A stretch of 64,000 nt of DNA from Pseudonocardia autotrophica (GTDB lineage Bacteria; Actinomycetota; Actinomycetes; Mycobacteriales; Pseudonocardiaceae), in the NCBI RefSeq assembly GCF_000717175.1, contig NZ_JNYD01000025.1, positions 23,204-87,203 of the forward strand, written 5' to 3'. The position numbers and the translations under genes were made by a program. The notes beneath the pieces are model-generated. The model searched no databases and was not told the origin of the DNA. It was given only the letters and a program-made list of their open reading frames with translations. Of the stretch, positions 16,937-25,106 are shown one piece after another (position 1 is the first letter of the stretch; the number at the start of each line of letters is the position of its first letter).

Positions 16937-17747
16937 AAGGCAGCCGGACGGCGGCAGGCGGGACTGTCGGTACCGCCGCGCCCGGACGCCGCACGGTCTG
17001 CATGATCATCCGGTCGGCGCGGGTCCAGCCGATGGCGAACTCGCAGGTCCGTCCGTCGGCCAGCACGGTCACCTGCTCCTGGCGGATGACCGGGTCGCCC
17101 TCGGTGATGGCCAGGCTCAGTGCGACCGACGGCCCGGCGAGCGCGGCCGCGAGCGCCGTCCTGATCTCGCCGACCTCGCACCCGGCCATCGCCGCGACCG
17201 CCTGGTGCAGCGATCCGCAGGTGTCGATGTGGCCCGGCACGGCGTCGAGGTCGGGCGGGAGGTAGGAGGTCCAGAAGCCCGTCGGCTCGTCGTTGACGAC
17301 GGTGACGTGCTCGACCATCACGCAGCCCGAGCCGCCCGGCAGGCCGAGCCGCTCGCGGACGATCGGCGGGGCCGTCATGGACCTGGCCTTCAGCACCTCG
17401 CGGCGGGTGCGGACCTGCGCACCCTGAGGGTGGAAGCCGCCGAGGCGGTCGACCCGATGGTCGAAGCGCTCCCCGACGACGAAGGTCCCGGTCCCGGGGC
17501 TGCGGCGGATCAGCCCTTCGCCGCGGAGGCTGTCGAGCGCGTCCCGCACGACGTTGCGGCTCACCTCGAAGTGGCGCTGTAGATCGTCCTCGGACGGAAG
17601 CCGTCCGCCGTCGCCGGTCAGCAGGGCCGCTCGGACGAGGTCCGCGACCCGCCGCACGGCGGTCTCGCGCGCCCGTCTGGTGAGGGACTGCGCCCGGCGC
17701 CGCCGGAGCGCGATCAGTCGGCGGCGGCTCTCGTCGGGGATGGCCAT
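16932..17747 (-). CDS. GntR-family regulator with UTRA ligand domain (HutC type)
   Basis: 271-residue regulator. An N-terminal GntR helix-turn-helix (GRLPSEDDLQRHFEVSRNVV, then RDALDSLRGEGLI and the wing RRSPGTGTFV, about residues 39-80) is followed by a UTRA-like sensor domain (MTAPPIVRERLGL...FEFAIGWTRADR type). ATG 17747 gives MAIPDESRRR; upstream GTG codons in frame are possible starts. It is the last gene of the operon that begins at 24767, 71 bases after the SDR. Two near-identical palindromes, at 16914-16936 and 25013-25035, make it the likely regulator of its own operon's divergent promoter and of the LigM/LLM/ALDH operon. Confidence 0.9.
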   Translation of the reverse strand: MAIPDESRRRLIALRRRRAQSLTRRARETAVRRVADLVRAALLTGDGGRLPSEDDLQRHFEVSRNVVRDALDSLRGEGLIRRSPGTGTFVVGERFDHRVDRLGGFHPQGAQVRTRREVLKARSMTAPPIVRERLGLPGGSGCVMVEHVTVVNDEPTGFWTSYLPPDLDAVPGHIDTCGSLHQAVAAMAGCEVGEIRTALAAALAGPSVALSLAITEGDPVIRQEQVTVLADGRTCEFAIGWTRADRMIMQTVRRPGAAVPTVPPAAVRLPY

Positions 17748-17818
17748 GGCGCCAGTCTCGACCACGAGGACGCCGGACGACGAGCGTCCGGTGGCGCGCG
17801 CCGCGGTCGCGGACCGCC

Positions 17819-18547
17819 TCAAAGCCGGAGCACCCCACCGTCGACGACGAGGACCTGGCCGGTCACGAAGCTCGCGGAGAGCAGCGTCGCCGCCCCTTCC
17901 GCGACCTCCGCCGGGGTGGCCAGCCGGCCGAGCGGCGTGATCGTCGCTTGTGCGGCGAACCCGGCGTCGTCGACCGCCGCCCGCGACTGGTCGGACGGCA
18001 CGAGCCCGGGGACGAGGGTGTTGACCCGCAGCCCGAGCGGCCCCCACTCGAGGGCGAGGACCCGCCCGAGGTTGACGAGCCCGGCCTTGGCCGCGGCGTA
18101 GTGGGCGCCGCCCGCGAGGGGCCGAAACGCCTGGCCCGACGCCACGTTGACCACGGCGCCGGAGCCGGAGGCCTGCCGGGCGAACGCCTGGCACATCAGG
18201 AATGCGCCGGTGAGATTCACCGCGAGGACCTGCTGCCACTCCGCGAGGCCGATCTCCAGGGCGGCGCCGCGTGGGAAGACCGCGGCGTTGTTGACCAGCC
18301 CGGAGACCGGACCTGCCACGGCCAGTCGGTCCCACAGCGCGGTCACCGAGCCCGGGTCGCCGACATCGCAGTGGGCCCCCGTGGCCTCGCCCCCGGCCTC
18401 GCGCAGGGCCCGGGCCGTCTCCTCCGCCCGGTCCGCCAGGACGTCCACGCACCAGACGTGTCGCCCGTCGGCGGCCAAACGGTGGGCGATCGCCGTGCCG
18501 ATGCCCTTACCCGCCCCGGTGACGACCACGGTGTCGGCCGGGCTCAT
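17819..18547 (-). CDS. Short-chain dehydrogenase/reductase (classical SDR)
   Basis: 242-residue NAD(P)-dependent oxidoreductase. The cofactor motif TGAGKGIG is near residue 11, the NNAAV motif near 90, and the catalytic Ser and Tyr-x3-Lys lie in NVASGQAFRPLAGGAHYAAAK. The usual C-terminal VTGQVLVVDGG is intact, so it should be active on an alcohol or carbonyl. The ATG at 18547 overlaps the stop of the flavin monooxygenase gene (ATGA). Its position beside a RutA-like enzyme and an isochorismatase-fold hydrolase recalls the Rut pathway, in which a malonic-semialdehyde reductase works last, but the substrate is not shown by sequence. Confidence 0.9.
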   Translation of the reverse strand: MSPADTVVVTGAGKGIGTAIAHRLAADGRHVWCVDVLADRAEETARALREAGGEATGAHCDVGDPGSVTALWDRLAVAGPVSGLVNNAAVFPRGAALEIGLAEWQQVLAVNLTGAFLMCQAFARQASGSGAVVNVASGQAFRPLAGGAHYAAAKAGLVNLGRVLALEWGPLGLRVNTLVPGLVPSDQSRAAVDDAGFAAQATITPLGRLATPAEVAEGAATLLSASFVTGQVLVVDGGVLRL

Positions 18548-19572
18548 CGCCGGGCCACCGCCGGGTCGCGCGCCAGGACCGACGCCAGCCGGGGCAGCGC
18601 GTCGGGCTCCGGCACGTACTTGCAGAGCACGAGGTCCACACCGATCTCCGCATACGCCGCGACCCGCTCGCCGATCAGCTCGGCGGGACCCACAAGCTGC
18701 GCTCCCACCGCGCCGAGCTTCGGGATGACGAGCTCGGGCGACCGGGCGGTGGCCTCGGCTCGCAGCCGCGCCACCTCGTCCCAGCCGGCACGCTCGGTCT
18801 CCGCAGGCACCACGAAGGCGCTCAGCCCGAACCCGACGGTCCGGTTGTACCGCGCGGCGCGCTCCCGCATCCGTTCCACCGAGACCCGCGCGGTCTCCAG
18901 CACCTCGGCGAAGGGGCGCTCGGGGTCGGTGCCATAGTCGACGAACCAATGGTCGGCACAGCGTGCGACCATCTCGAGCCCGCGCGGGGAGCGGCTCACC
19001 GTGTGGAACGGCGGGGGCCCGCCCGCGGGGACCAGCGGCATCGGCGCCGCTGTGAACTCCTCACCCTCCTCGAGGTGCGCAGCGAGGTCGGCGTCCGCGG
19101 CCCACGTGGCGCGCATCGTCTCGATGTAGCGCTCGGCACGGGAGTACTTCTCCTCCTCCCCCGTGGGTCGCACAGTGCTGAAGAAGGTGTTCTCGGCGGT
19201 GTTCCAACCGGTGACGAAGTTGATCGCACTCCGGCCGGGGGCGACGCGGTCCAAGGTGGCGGCCATCTTGGCCGCGATGTTCGGGTGCCAGAAGTCCGGG
19301 TTCATCGCGGGCATGATCGTGATGCGGTGCGTGTGCGAGGCCACCGCCGCGGCCAGCACCCAGGACTCCAGGTCCGTGCCCAGATGACGCTCGGCGAACA
19401 GCGCGATGTCGAACCCCAGCGATTCCGCCTCGGTGACGCTGTCGAGCGCGAGCCGGTACCCAGGATCGACCGTGCCGGGGTCGAGCCCCCGCCGCCCGGC
19501 CGCGTCCACCTCGCCGAGCCGCGCGGAGTGCGCGGTCACGTGCGGGATCGGTACGTAGATGCCGGTCTTCAT
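18544..19572 (-). CDS. LLM-class flavin-dependent monooxygenase
   Basis: 342-residue luciferase-like monooxygenase. Motifs include FDIALFAERHLG (about 54-65), GRSAINFVTGWN (about 112-123) and FHTVSRSPRGLEMVARCADHW. INFVTGWN places it near the alkanesulfonate/RutA end of the family rather than the alkanal luciferases. ATG 19572 overlaps the stop of the deacetylase-family gene (ATGA), and the SDR start overlaps its own stop, so three products are translationally coupled. It is shorter than and distinct from the two RutA-like paralogues at 1478-2611 and 14240-15382. The substrate is unknown; the ABC importer and two amide-type hydrolases in the operon suggest an N-containing compound. Confidence 0.88.
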   Translation of the reverse strand: MKTGIYVPIPHVTAHSARLGEVDAAGRRGLDPGTVDPGYRLALDSVTEAESLGFDIALFAERHLGTDLESWVLAAAVASHTHRITIMPAMNPDFWHPNIAAKMAATLDRVAPGRSAINFVTGWNTAENTFFSTVRPTGEEEKYSRAERYIETMRATWAADADLAAHLEEGEEFTAAPMPLVPAGGPPPFHTVSRSPRGLEMVARCADHWFVDYGTDPERPFAEVLETARVSVERMRERAARYNRTVGFGLSAFVVPAETERAGWDEVARLRAEATARSPELVIPKLGAVGAQLVGPAELIGERVAAYAEIGVDLVLCKYVPEPDALPRLASVLARDPAVARR

Positions 19573-20432
19573 CGCTGTGTCTCCTTCCGGTAATGGCGGG
19601 CCAGGGTCGCCCCGTCGGTCCACCACACGTCGTCGTGGTCCCTGATGTGCCCCAGCAGCCGGCGCAGCGCGTCGATCCGGTGCGGCACGCCGATGAGGTA
19701 GGGGTGCAGCGCGATGGCCATCACCCGCGGTTCCTGCGCACCCTCGCGGTGGAGCACCTCGAAAGTACGGATCGCCAGGTCGGCGAACTGCTCGGGAGTG
19801 AGCAGGCGCTGGTCGAACGCGGGCTTGTCGTTCACCTCGAGGGTGTACGGCACAGTGACGAGCCCGGAGCGGGTGAGGTCCGGGCGGTCGTCGGTGGCCC
19901 AATCGGCCACGTAGTTGTAGCCGTTCTCGACGAGCCGGGCCTCCGTCGTCGAGCGCTCGGCGAGTCCGGCGCCGAGCCACCCCGCGGGCCGGGCGCCGAA
20001 AGCCGCGCCCAGGGTGTCGGTGACCCGGGCGATCTCCTCCCGCTCCTCCTGCTCGGAGAGCTGGTCGAGCCGGCGCGCGTTCGTCCACGAGTGGCCCATC
20101 ACGTCCCAGGAGGCCTCCCGCATCGCGGCGACGAGCTCCGGGTACGCCTCGACGACCGACGCGTTGACCGCGGCGGTGCCCCGGACTCCGACCTCGGTGA
20201 GCGCGTCGAGCACCCGGAAGAAGCCCACGCGCGCCCCGTAGTCGCGGACGGCGAACGCGAGCGTGTCGTGCGCGGCGCCGGTGCCTCCCGGGACCGGGCG
20301 GTCCAGCGGGAAGAACTCCACGTTGGGCACGACCCACACGGCGAGCCGCGCGCCGCCCGGCAGGGTCCAGCCCGTGCGAGCCCGTGCGGACCGGAACGGG
20401 ACCGGCCCGGTCGCGGCGGACCCCGCGGTCAT
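19569..20432 (-). CDS. Polysaccharide-deacetylase-family hydrolase (PuuE allantoinase/cyclic imidase-like)
   Basis: 287-residue protein of the NodB/polysaccharide deacetylase superfamily, in the metal-independent-looking branch that includes PuuE allantoinases and cyclic imidases. Typical segments are LAVWVVPNVEFFPLD near the N-terminus, MGHSWTNARRLDQLSEQEE in the middle and MAIALHPYLIGVPHRIDAL near the C-terminus. No signal peptide is seen, so it is cytoplasmic and unlikely to act on polysaccharide. ATG 20432 overlaps the isochorismatase stop (ATGA). In this operon an amide-ring-opening role is the natural guess: an imidase would yield a half-amide for the neighbouring hydrolase. That order is inference. 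Confidence 0.82.
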   Translation of the reverse strand: MTAGSAATGPVPFRSARARTGWTLPGGARLAVWVVPNVEFFPLDRPVPGGTGAAHDTLAFAVRDYGARVGFFRVLDALTEVGVRGTAAVNASVVEAYPELVAAMREASWDVMGHSWTNARRLDQLSEQEEREEIARVTDTLGAAFGARPAGWLGAGLAERSTTEARLVENGYNYVADWATDDRPDLTRSGLVTVPYTLEVNDKPAFDQRLLTPEQFADLAIRTFEVLHREGAQEPRVMAIALHPYLIGVPHRIDALRRLLGHIRDHDDVWWTDGATLARHYRKETQR

Positions 20433-21160
20433 CGCGGGGCCGCCGCGGAGAGCCGCTCCAGCAGGCCGATCACCGTGGCCGAGTCGAGGACGTCGGCGTA
20501 CTTGTGGTGGAGGTCGAACAGGTTGACCTGGTGGTTCAGCCACGAACGGTCGAACACGCCGTCCTCCACCACCACGGTGTGAAAGCCGTTCGAGCAAGCG
20601 TCGACGACGGTCGCCCGCACGCAGCCGGACGTGCTCTCGCCGACCACGAGGACGGTCGAGATCCCCCGCGAGACGAGCTCGGCCACCAGCTGCGTGCCGT
20701 AGAAGGCGCTCGCCCGCTCCTTTACCACGATCAGCTCACCAGGTGCCGGGGCCAGGGCGGGGTGGAAGTCCCACTGGTCCGCGGGGCCCGCGGGGTCCAG
20801 GCCACCGACTCGCCGGTTCGTCGCCGTGATCGGGCCCGCCGCCGCGTTCGCCGTGACGTGGATGACGGGGACGGCGGTGCGGCGGGCCGCCGCGAAGACC
20901 CGCGCGATGGGTTCGACGGCCGTGTGCGCGTACTTCCCGCAGCTGGAGGGGTAGGTGTTCTGGAGCTCGCTGGGCGGCAGCGGCCCGCCCTCGAAGGCCT
21001 TGTTGTAGAGATCGACGGCGACGACGGCGACGCGGCCCTTGAGCCCCAGCGTGCGGCGGTAAGCCTGGTAGATCGTCCGCATGTCGGGGTCAGCGACCTC
21101 GTCCCAGACGTGCCGCAGGGTGTCCCACTCGACGGATGCCGCGAACTCCGCGCCGCTCAC
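20429..21160 (-). CDS. Isochorismatase-fold cysteine hydrolase (RutB/carbamoylsarcosine-amidase type)
   Basis: 243-residue member of the isochorismatase-like hydrolases, which cleave amides, ureides or carbamoyl groups through a cysteine. The triad is visible: Asp in VVAVDLYNKAF, Lys in ELIVVKERASAFYGT, and Cys in GESTSGCVRATVVDA followed by the usual cis-peptide region. GTG 21160 overlaps the stop of the binding-protein gene (GTGA). RutB, which hydrolyses the product of RutA, is in this family; a RutA-like enzyme, this hydrolase and an SDR in one operon make a Rut-like pathway possible. True isochorismatase is unlikely since no siderophore genes are near. Confidence 0.87.
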   Translation of the reverse strand: MSGAEFAASVEWDTLRHVWDEVADPDMRTIYQAYRRTLGLKGRVAVVAVDLYNKAFEGGPLPPSELQNTYPSSCGKYAHTAVEPIARVFAAARRTAVPVIHVTANAAAGPITATNRRVGGLDPAGPADQWDFHPALAPAPGELIVVKERASAFYGTQLVAELVSRGISTVLVVGESTSGCVRATVVDACSNGFHTVVVEDGVFDRSWLNHQVNLFDLHHKYADVLDSATVIGLLERLSAAAPR

Positions 21161-22152
21161 CGCCCCACCGCCGACGCGGCGACGAAAGTCCTCATCGACG
21201 GCGCCCAGTACTCGTCGGAGGAGACCACGGCGGGCAGCGCGCGCTGCGACACCAGGATCTCCACGTTGTGCGCCCAGGCCTTCTCGTCCACGTTGTAGGA
21301 CCAGTTGTTCAGCGGCATGTTCGCCAGCAGCGCCGGGTCCAGCTTCGTGAAGGCCGCGACGGTCTGGCGGGCCCGCCCCTCGTCCTGGTAGAGCCAGTCG
21401 ATCGCGGCGCGCAGGGACTGCTGGAACTTCTCGACGCGATCCGGGTTGCCCTCCACCCACGCCCGGGTCGCCCACCAGGCGGACAGCGGGGCCCCGGGGT
21501 TGGCCAGCAGGTTCGGGTAGGCGACGACGGTCCCCGAACCGGACTGCTCGATCGATGTGGAGAACGGGTCGATGGTCATCACAGCGTCGACCTGGCCCGA
21601 GCGCAGCAGGTCGAGGTGACTGGCGAACGGGGCCTCGACGAACTCGATGCCGGAGGTGTCGATGCCCTGGCCCTGCATGAACCACAGCGCGCCGGCGTTC
21701 ATCTGGCTCCGGACCCCGCCGAAGATCGCCACCCGCTTGCCCGGCAGATCCCCCAGAGTGCTGATCCCGCTCGTCGGCGCCGCGATCACGGTGCCCGAGT
21801 CGGGGGGCTCGTACTTGGCGGCCTCGTTCTGAATGATGGCCTGGACGTCCAGCCCGGCGGCGCGGGCGGCGAGCGGCGGGCCGGGGATGGAGGACATCAG
21901 GTCGATGTCCCCGCGCTGCAGCGCCGCCGTCATCGCGGACGGGTCCTGGAACTCCACGCGCTCCACGTCGAGCCCGTGCTCGCGGAACATTCCCTCGGTG
22001 AGGGCCACGTACGTCGGGGTCTGGCCGCCGTTGGTGAAGAAGCCGATCCGGAGCCCGTCCAGGCCGGTGTTCACCTCCGACCCGCCCGAGCCGCACCCTG
22101 CGACGACCGCCAGTGCCGCGGCGACGACCGCGGCCACGAACGTCCTTCTCAT
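21157..22152 (-). CDS. NitT/TauT-type ABC transporter solute-binding lipoprotein
   Basis: 331-residue binding protein of the SsuA/TauA/ThiY-like family. The signal peptide ends in the lipobox VVAGC (Cys at about residue 20), so it is a lipoprotein. Fold markers are GLRIGFFTNGGQTPTYVALTEG at the start of the mature domain and IFGGVRSQMNAGALWFMQGQG in the middle. Such proteins carry sulfonates, nitrate, pyrimidine precursors or riboflavin. Together with the permease (22178-22936) and ATPase (22933-23790) it makes a complete importer, probably for the substrate of the flavin monooxygenase and hydrolases in the same operon. Confidence 0.9.
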   Translation of the reverse strand: MRRTFVAAVVAAALAVVAGCGSGGSEVNTGLDGLRIGFFTNGGQTPTYVALTEGMFREHGLDVERVEFQDPSAMTAALQRGDIDLMSSIPGPPLAARAAGLDVQAIIQNEAAKYEPPDSGTVIAAPTSGISTLGDLPGKRVAIFGGVRSQMNAGALWFMQGQGIDTSGIEFVEAPFASHLDLLRSGQVDAVMTIDPFSTSIEQSGSGTVVAYPNLLANPGAPLSAWWATRAWVEGNPDRVEKFQQSLRAAIDWLYQDEGRARQTVAAFTKLDPALLANMPLNNWSYNVDEKAWAHNVEILVSQRALPAVVSSDEYWAPSMRTFVAASAVGR

Positions 22153-22177
22153 CGGTCCGACTCCTTGTTCTCGTGTG

Positions 22178-22936
22178 TCACGCGGTCCGCCACCGCAGGA
22201 GGTGGCTCTCGACGCGGCCGAAGGCGAGGTTGAGCAGATAGCCCACGAGGGCGAGCGTGATGATGCCCGCGAACATCAGCGGGACCTGGAAGATCCGCTG
22301 GCTCTCCAGGATCAGGTAGCCGATTCCGGTGTCACCCGCCAACATCTCGGACACGATGCCGACGATCAGGGCGATGCCGAGCGCGACCCGCATCCCGGTG
22401 AGGGTCTCCGGCAGGGCGCTGGGCAGCACGATGCGCCGCAGCCGCCCGAGCGGCCCGTAGCCCAGCGTGCGCCCGGTGTCGACGAGGATCGGGTCCACCG
22501 AGCGCACCCCACCGCAGGTGCTCAGCACCACGGGGAAGAAGCTGGTCAGGGCGATCACGGCGATCTTCATCTCGCTGCCCACCCCCAACAGCAGGATGGC
22601 GACCGGGATGTAGGCGGCCGACGGAATCGGCCGCAGCAGCTCCGTGACCGGCTCAAGCAGGTAGTAGACGAACCGGCTCGTGCCCATCAGCGCCCCGACG
22701 ACCACGGCCGCGACGACCGCGACGGCGTAGCCGACCAGCACCCGGGAGAGCGTTTCCCCCATCGCCACCGGCAGTGTGCCGTCGGTGATCCCCCCGACCA
22801 GGGCCGCGACCGACGCCGAGAAGCTCGGGATGCTCGGCGAGTCCACGAGCTGGAGCCGAACGGCGAGCTCCCAGGCGACCACCAGAAGCACGATCAGCCC
22901 GATGCCGGTGGCCCGCAGGCTCAGCTGCCGGATCAC
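22178..22936 (-). CDS. NitT/TauT-type ABC transporter permease
   Basis: 252-residue membrane protein with about six transmembrane segments of the SsuC/TauC type. The ATPase-docking loop reads VDTGRTLGYGPLGRLRRIVLP (about residues 138-157), followed by the family sequence SALPETLTGMRVALGIALI. GTG 22936 overlaps the ATPase stop (GTGA); the longer frame upstream is the shadow of the ATPase gene. It forms the channel for the importer with the adjacent lipoprotein and ATPase. Confidence 0.92.
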   Translation of the reverse strand: MIRQLSLRATGIGLIVLLVVAWELAVRLQLVDSPSIPSFSASVAALVGGITDGTLPVAMGETLSRVLVGYAVAVVAAVVVGALMGTSRFVYYLLEPVTELLRPIPSAAYIPVAILLLGVGSEMKIAVIALTSFFPVVLSTCGGVRSVDPILVDTGRTLGYGPLGRLRRIVLPSALPETLTGMRVALGIALIVGIVSEMLAGDTGIGYLILESQRIFQVPLMFAGIITLALVGYLLNLAFGRVESHLLRWRTA

Positions 22937-23790
22937 CGGGCGCCGTCCTCGTAGCTCAGGCCCTCCTGGCGGTAGATGCTGTCGAGCAGCTGCCGGCGCA
23001 TCGCCAGAAAGCGCGGGTCCTCGCCGAGGGTCACGGGGTTGCGGGGATGTGCGAAGTCGACGCGCAGGTCGATGTCCACCGTGGCCGGCGACTTTCGCAG
23101 GGCGACCACACGCGTGGACAGCAGCAGGGCCTCCTCGATGTCGTGGGTCACGAACACCACGGTGATCCCCAGGCTGCGCCACAGGTCGAGCACCAGCTTC
23201 TGCAGCTTCGCCCTGGTCAACGCGTCGAGCGCGCTGAAGGGCTCGTCCATGAGCAGCACGCGAGGGCTGGTTGCGAGCGCGCGGGCGATGGCCAGCCGCT
23301 GCTGCATCCCGCCGGAGAGCTGGCTGGGGTAGTGGCGCTCGTAGGCCTCCAGGCCGACCCGCACCAGCATCTCGCGTCCGATCTCGGTCCGCCGCCTGCG
23401 GTCGATGCCGCGGTCGCGTTCGAGACCGAATACGACGTTGTCGAGCACCGTGCGCCAGGGGAAGATCGACTTCGCGAACTGCTGGAACACGTACACCACA
23501 CCGGGCGGTGGGCTCTCGACCACTGTGCCGGTGAATCGCACGGCGCCGGACGTGACCGGCGAGAGCCCCGCGAGTAGCTGCAGCATCGTCGTCTTCCCGC
23601 AGCCGGACGGGCCGACGATCGTGAGGAAGTCACCGTCCGCCATGTCGAGGTCCACGTGGTCGAGGACCACGGACTCCCCGCCCCGCGCCGGGTAGGACTT
23701 CACCACGTCGCGTGCCGCGAGCACGGGGTGCCCAGCCTGCTCGTCCGCCCGGGTCGCCCGGTCGGACGCCACGGTCTCCGGGAGCGTCAC
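22933..23790 (-). CDS. NitT/TauT-type ABC transporter ATP-binding protein
   Basis: 285-residue ATPase of the SsuB/TauB type. Walker A GPSGCGKT is near residue 60, the Q-loop is in YVFQQFAKSIFPW, the signature LSGGMQQRLAIARAL near 158, Walker B VLLMDEPFSALD near 179 and the switch His in VFVTHDIEEAL. The FQQ..IFPW Q-loop and the LSGGM signature are characteristic of this subgroup. GTG 23790 is preceded by a strong AGGAGGAGA ribosome-binding site and overlaps the stop of the aldolase gene (GTGA). Confidence 0.92.
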   Translation of the reverse strand: MTLPETVASDRATRADEQAGHPVLAARDVVKSYPARGGESVVLDHVDLDMADGDFLTIVGPSGCGKTTMLQLLAGLSPVTSGAVRFTGTVVESPPPGVVYVFQQFAKSIFPWRTVLDNVVFGLERDRGIDRRRRTEIGREMLVRVGLEAYERHYPSQLSGGMQQRLAIARALATSPRVLLMDEPFSALDALTRAKLQKLVLDLWRSLGITVVFVTHDIEEALLLSTRVVALRKSPATVDIDLRVDFAHPRNPVTLGEDPRFLAMRRQLLDSIYRQEGLSYEDGAR

Positions 23791-24767
23791 GTCTCCTCCT
23801 CGCTCGTCGTGCCTTCCTGCCGCGGCGGCGCCGCAGCCCGACGAGGGGGAATCCTGGAGGGCTCGTCGACCGTCTTGGGTTGCGCTGGAGTTACGCCGGT
23901 ATTTTCGACGGGAGTCCTGGTGCCGGCCGCCGCTACGCCACCCGTCGCGGCGCCCGACGGGGCGAGCTCGGCCCGCGCGGCGGTTGCGATCCTGCGGTAG
24001 GTGTTCATGACGAGCAGCGCGTCGACGCCGAAGACGAGGACCTGCGACCCGCGTCCGGCGGCGACCGCCACCCCGCCCGGCTCGTCGAACACGAGCTCCA
24101 TGACGGGCCGGCCGGCCGCCGCCGCCGCGGCCCGCACCCGACCGAGCTGCTCAGCGATGACCGGGTGCAGCCCGGAGGGCTGCCGCAGCCCCTGCACCAG
24201 TGCCAGGTCGCCCGCCCCGGGCAGCACCCCGCTCAGGCCGGGCACCGCGAGGATCTCGGAGATCGTGGCGACGGCGGCCGGGTGCTCGATGATCGCGAAC
24301 AGCACAACCTCGTCGTTCGCCCGGCGGACGTGCTCCATCGCCCCGCCGCGGCCGACGGCGTGGATCCAGCGGCCGTAGCCGATGCCGCGTTCGCCCCCGG
24401 GCGGGTAGTGGGCCGTCCGGATCGCCGCCGCCAAGTCGGCCGGGCCGGTCACGTGGGCCAGGACGGCACCTGTGGCGCCGGCGTCGAGGAAGCGGGGCAG
24501 CAGGTTCACGTCCGCGGCGTTTAGCCGGACCAGCGTGGGGACGTCCCGGGCGCGCGCGGCGAGGATCATCCGCTCGACGGTCTCCAGGTCGAGCAGGCCG
24601 TGCTCGTACTCGACCACCACGAGGTCGAACCCCTGCGCCACGGCGATCTCCACGACGGCGGGGTCGCCGAGCGCGTGGAAGGAACCGAGGAGCCGTTCCC
24701 CGGCCCGGAGCCGCTCGGCCAAGGTCTTCGCGCAGAGCGCCAGGAGGATCTTGATCGGTGTTCTCAA
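23787..24767 (-). CDS. HpcH/HpaI aldolase/citrate lyase family protein
   Basis: 326-residue class II pyruvate aldolase of the HpcH/HpaI family, cleaving a 4-hydroxy-2-ketoacid to pyruvate plus an aldehyde. Family signatures are VVVEYEHGLLDLETVERM (about 50-67), LVRLNA and GERGIGYGRW (about 127-136), and the metal/phosphate segment VLPGAGDLAL. The start is uncertain: TTG 24767 gives an extended N-terminus and has no clear ribosome-binding site. The last roughly 55 residues are an Ala/Pro/Thr-rich, probably disordered tail absent from typical members. First gene of the operon; its promoter region is shared with the divergent MFS gene and holds the GntR-type palindrome. Confidence 0.85.
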   Translation of the reverse strand: MRTPIKILLALCAKTLAERLRAGERLLGSFHALGDPAVVEIAVAQGFDLVVVEYEHGLLDLETVERMILAARARDVPTLVRLNAADVNLLPRFLDAGATGAVLAHVTGPADLAAAIRTAHYPPGGERGIGYGRWIHAVGRGGAMEHVRRANDEVVLFAIIEHPAAVATISEILAVPGLSGVLPGAGDLALVQGLRQPSGLHPVIAEQLGRVRAAAAAAGRPVMELVFDEPGGVAVAAGRGSQVLVFGVDALLVMNTYRRIATAARAELAPSGAATGGVAAAGTRTPVENTGVTPAQPKTVDEPSRIPPRRAAAPPRQEGTTSEEET

Positions 24768-25106
24768 TGCCCGGTGCCGTTCTCGGTCGTCGGCGACCGG
24801 ACCCTCGGCAGCGCACGCCGAGGATCCGGGTCATGTGGAGGTGGGGGGTGTCGACCGACCGGTCCGCCGCTCGTTCGTGGCGCGACAGCCGATCCGGAAC
24901 TCGTGGTCGCCGTGTGGTTCGACAGCCCTGTCAGCGACCGCCGCAACGGTAGAAATCGACAATCTCGCCTGGCAATCAATCGGCCGCCTGTTTACAAGGA
25001 CGACACCGCAAGATTGACAGGTACGCCTGTCGAAACCTACCGTCGGGTCACGGCCCGCCGCGGTGCCAGGTCGCCCATCGAACTCCAGGCCAGAGGAGCC
25101 CTCACC
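24768..25106. other. Divergent promoter region between aldolase operon and MFS gene
   Basis: 339 bases without a convincing gene between the oppositely oriented aldolase operon and MFS transporter. The half next to the MFS gene is locally AT-richer (around 24950-25020) and contains the palindrome at 25013-25035. Short open frames here have no family match and were not called. Confidence 0.7.
25013..25035. promoter_or_regulatory. Candidate GntR operator in the aldolase/MFS divergent promoter
   Basis: ATTGACAGG-TACG-CCTG-TC-GAAA; the core GACAGG-TACG-CCTGTC is a perfect 6-base inverted repeat. It lies 72-94 bases before the MFS start and about 250 bases before the aldolase start, and closely matches the site at 16914-16936. 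The GntR regulator encoded at the end of the aldolase operon is the likely binder, which would make the circuit autoregulatory. Confidence 0.75.

Noticed and set aside
20429..21160. Isochorismatase of siderophore synthesis
   Set aside because: No siderophore genes nearby; operon context and fold fit RutB/carbamoylsarcosine-amidase-type hydrolases better.
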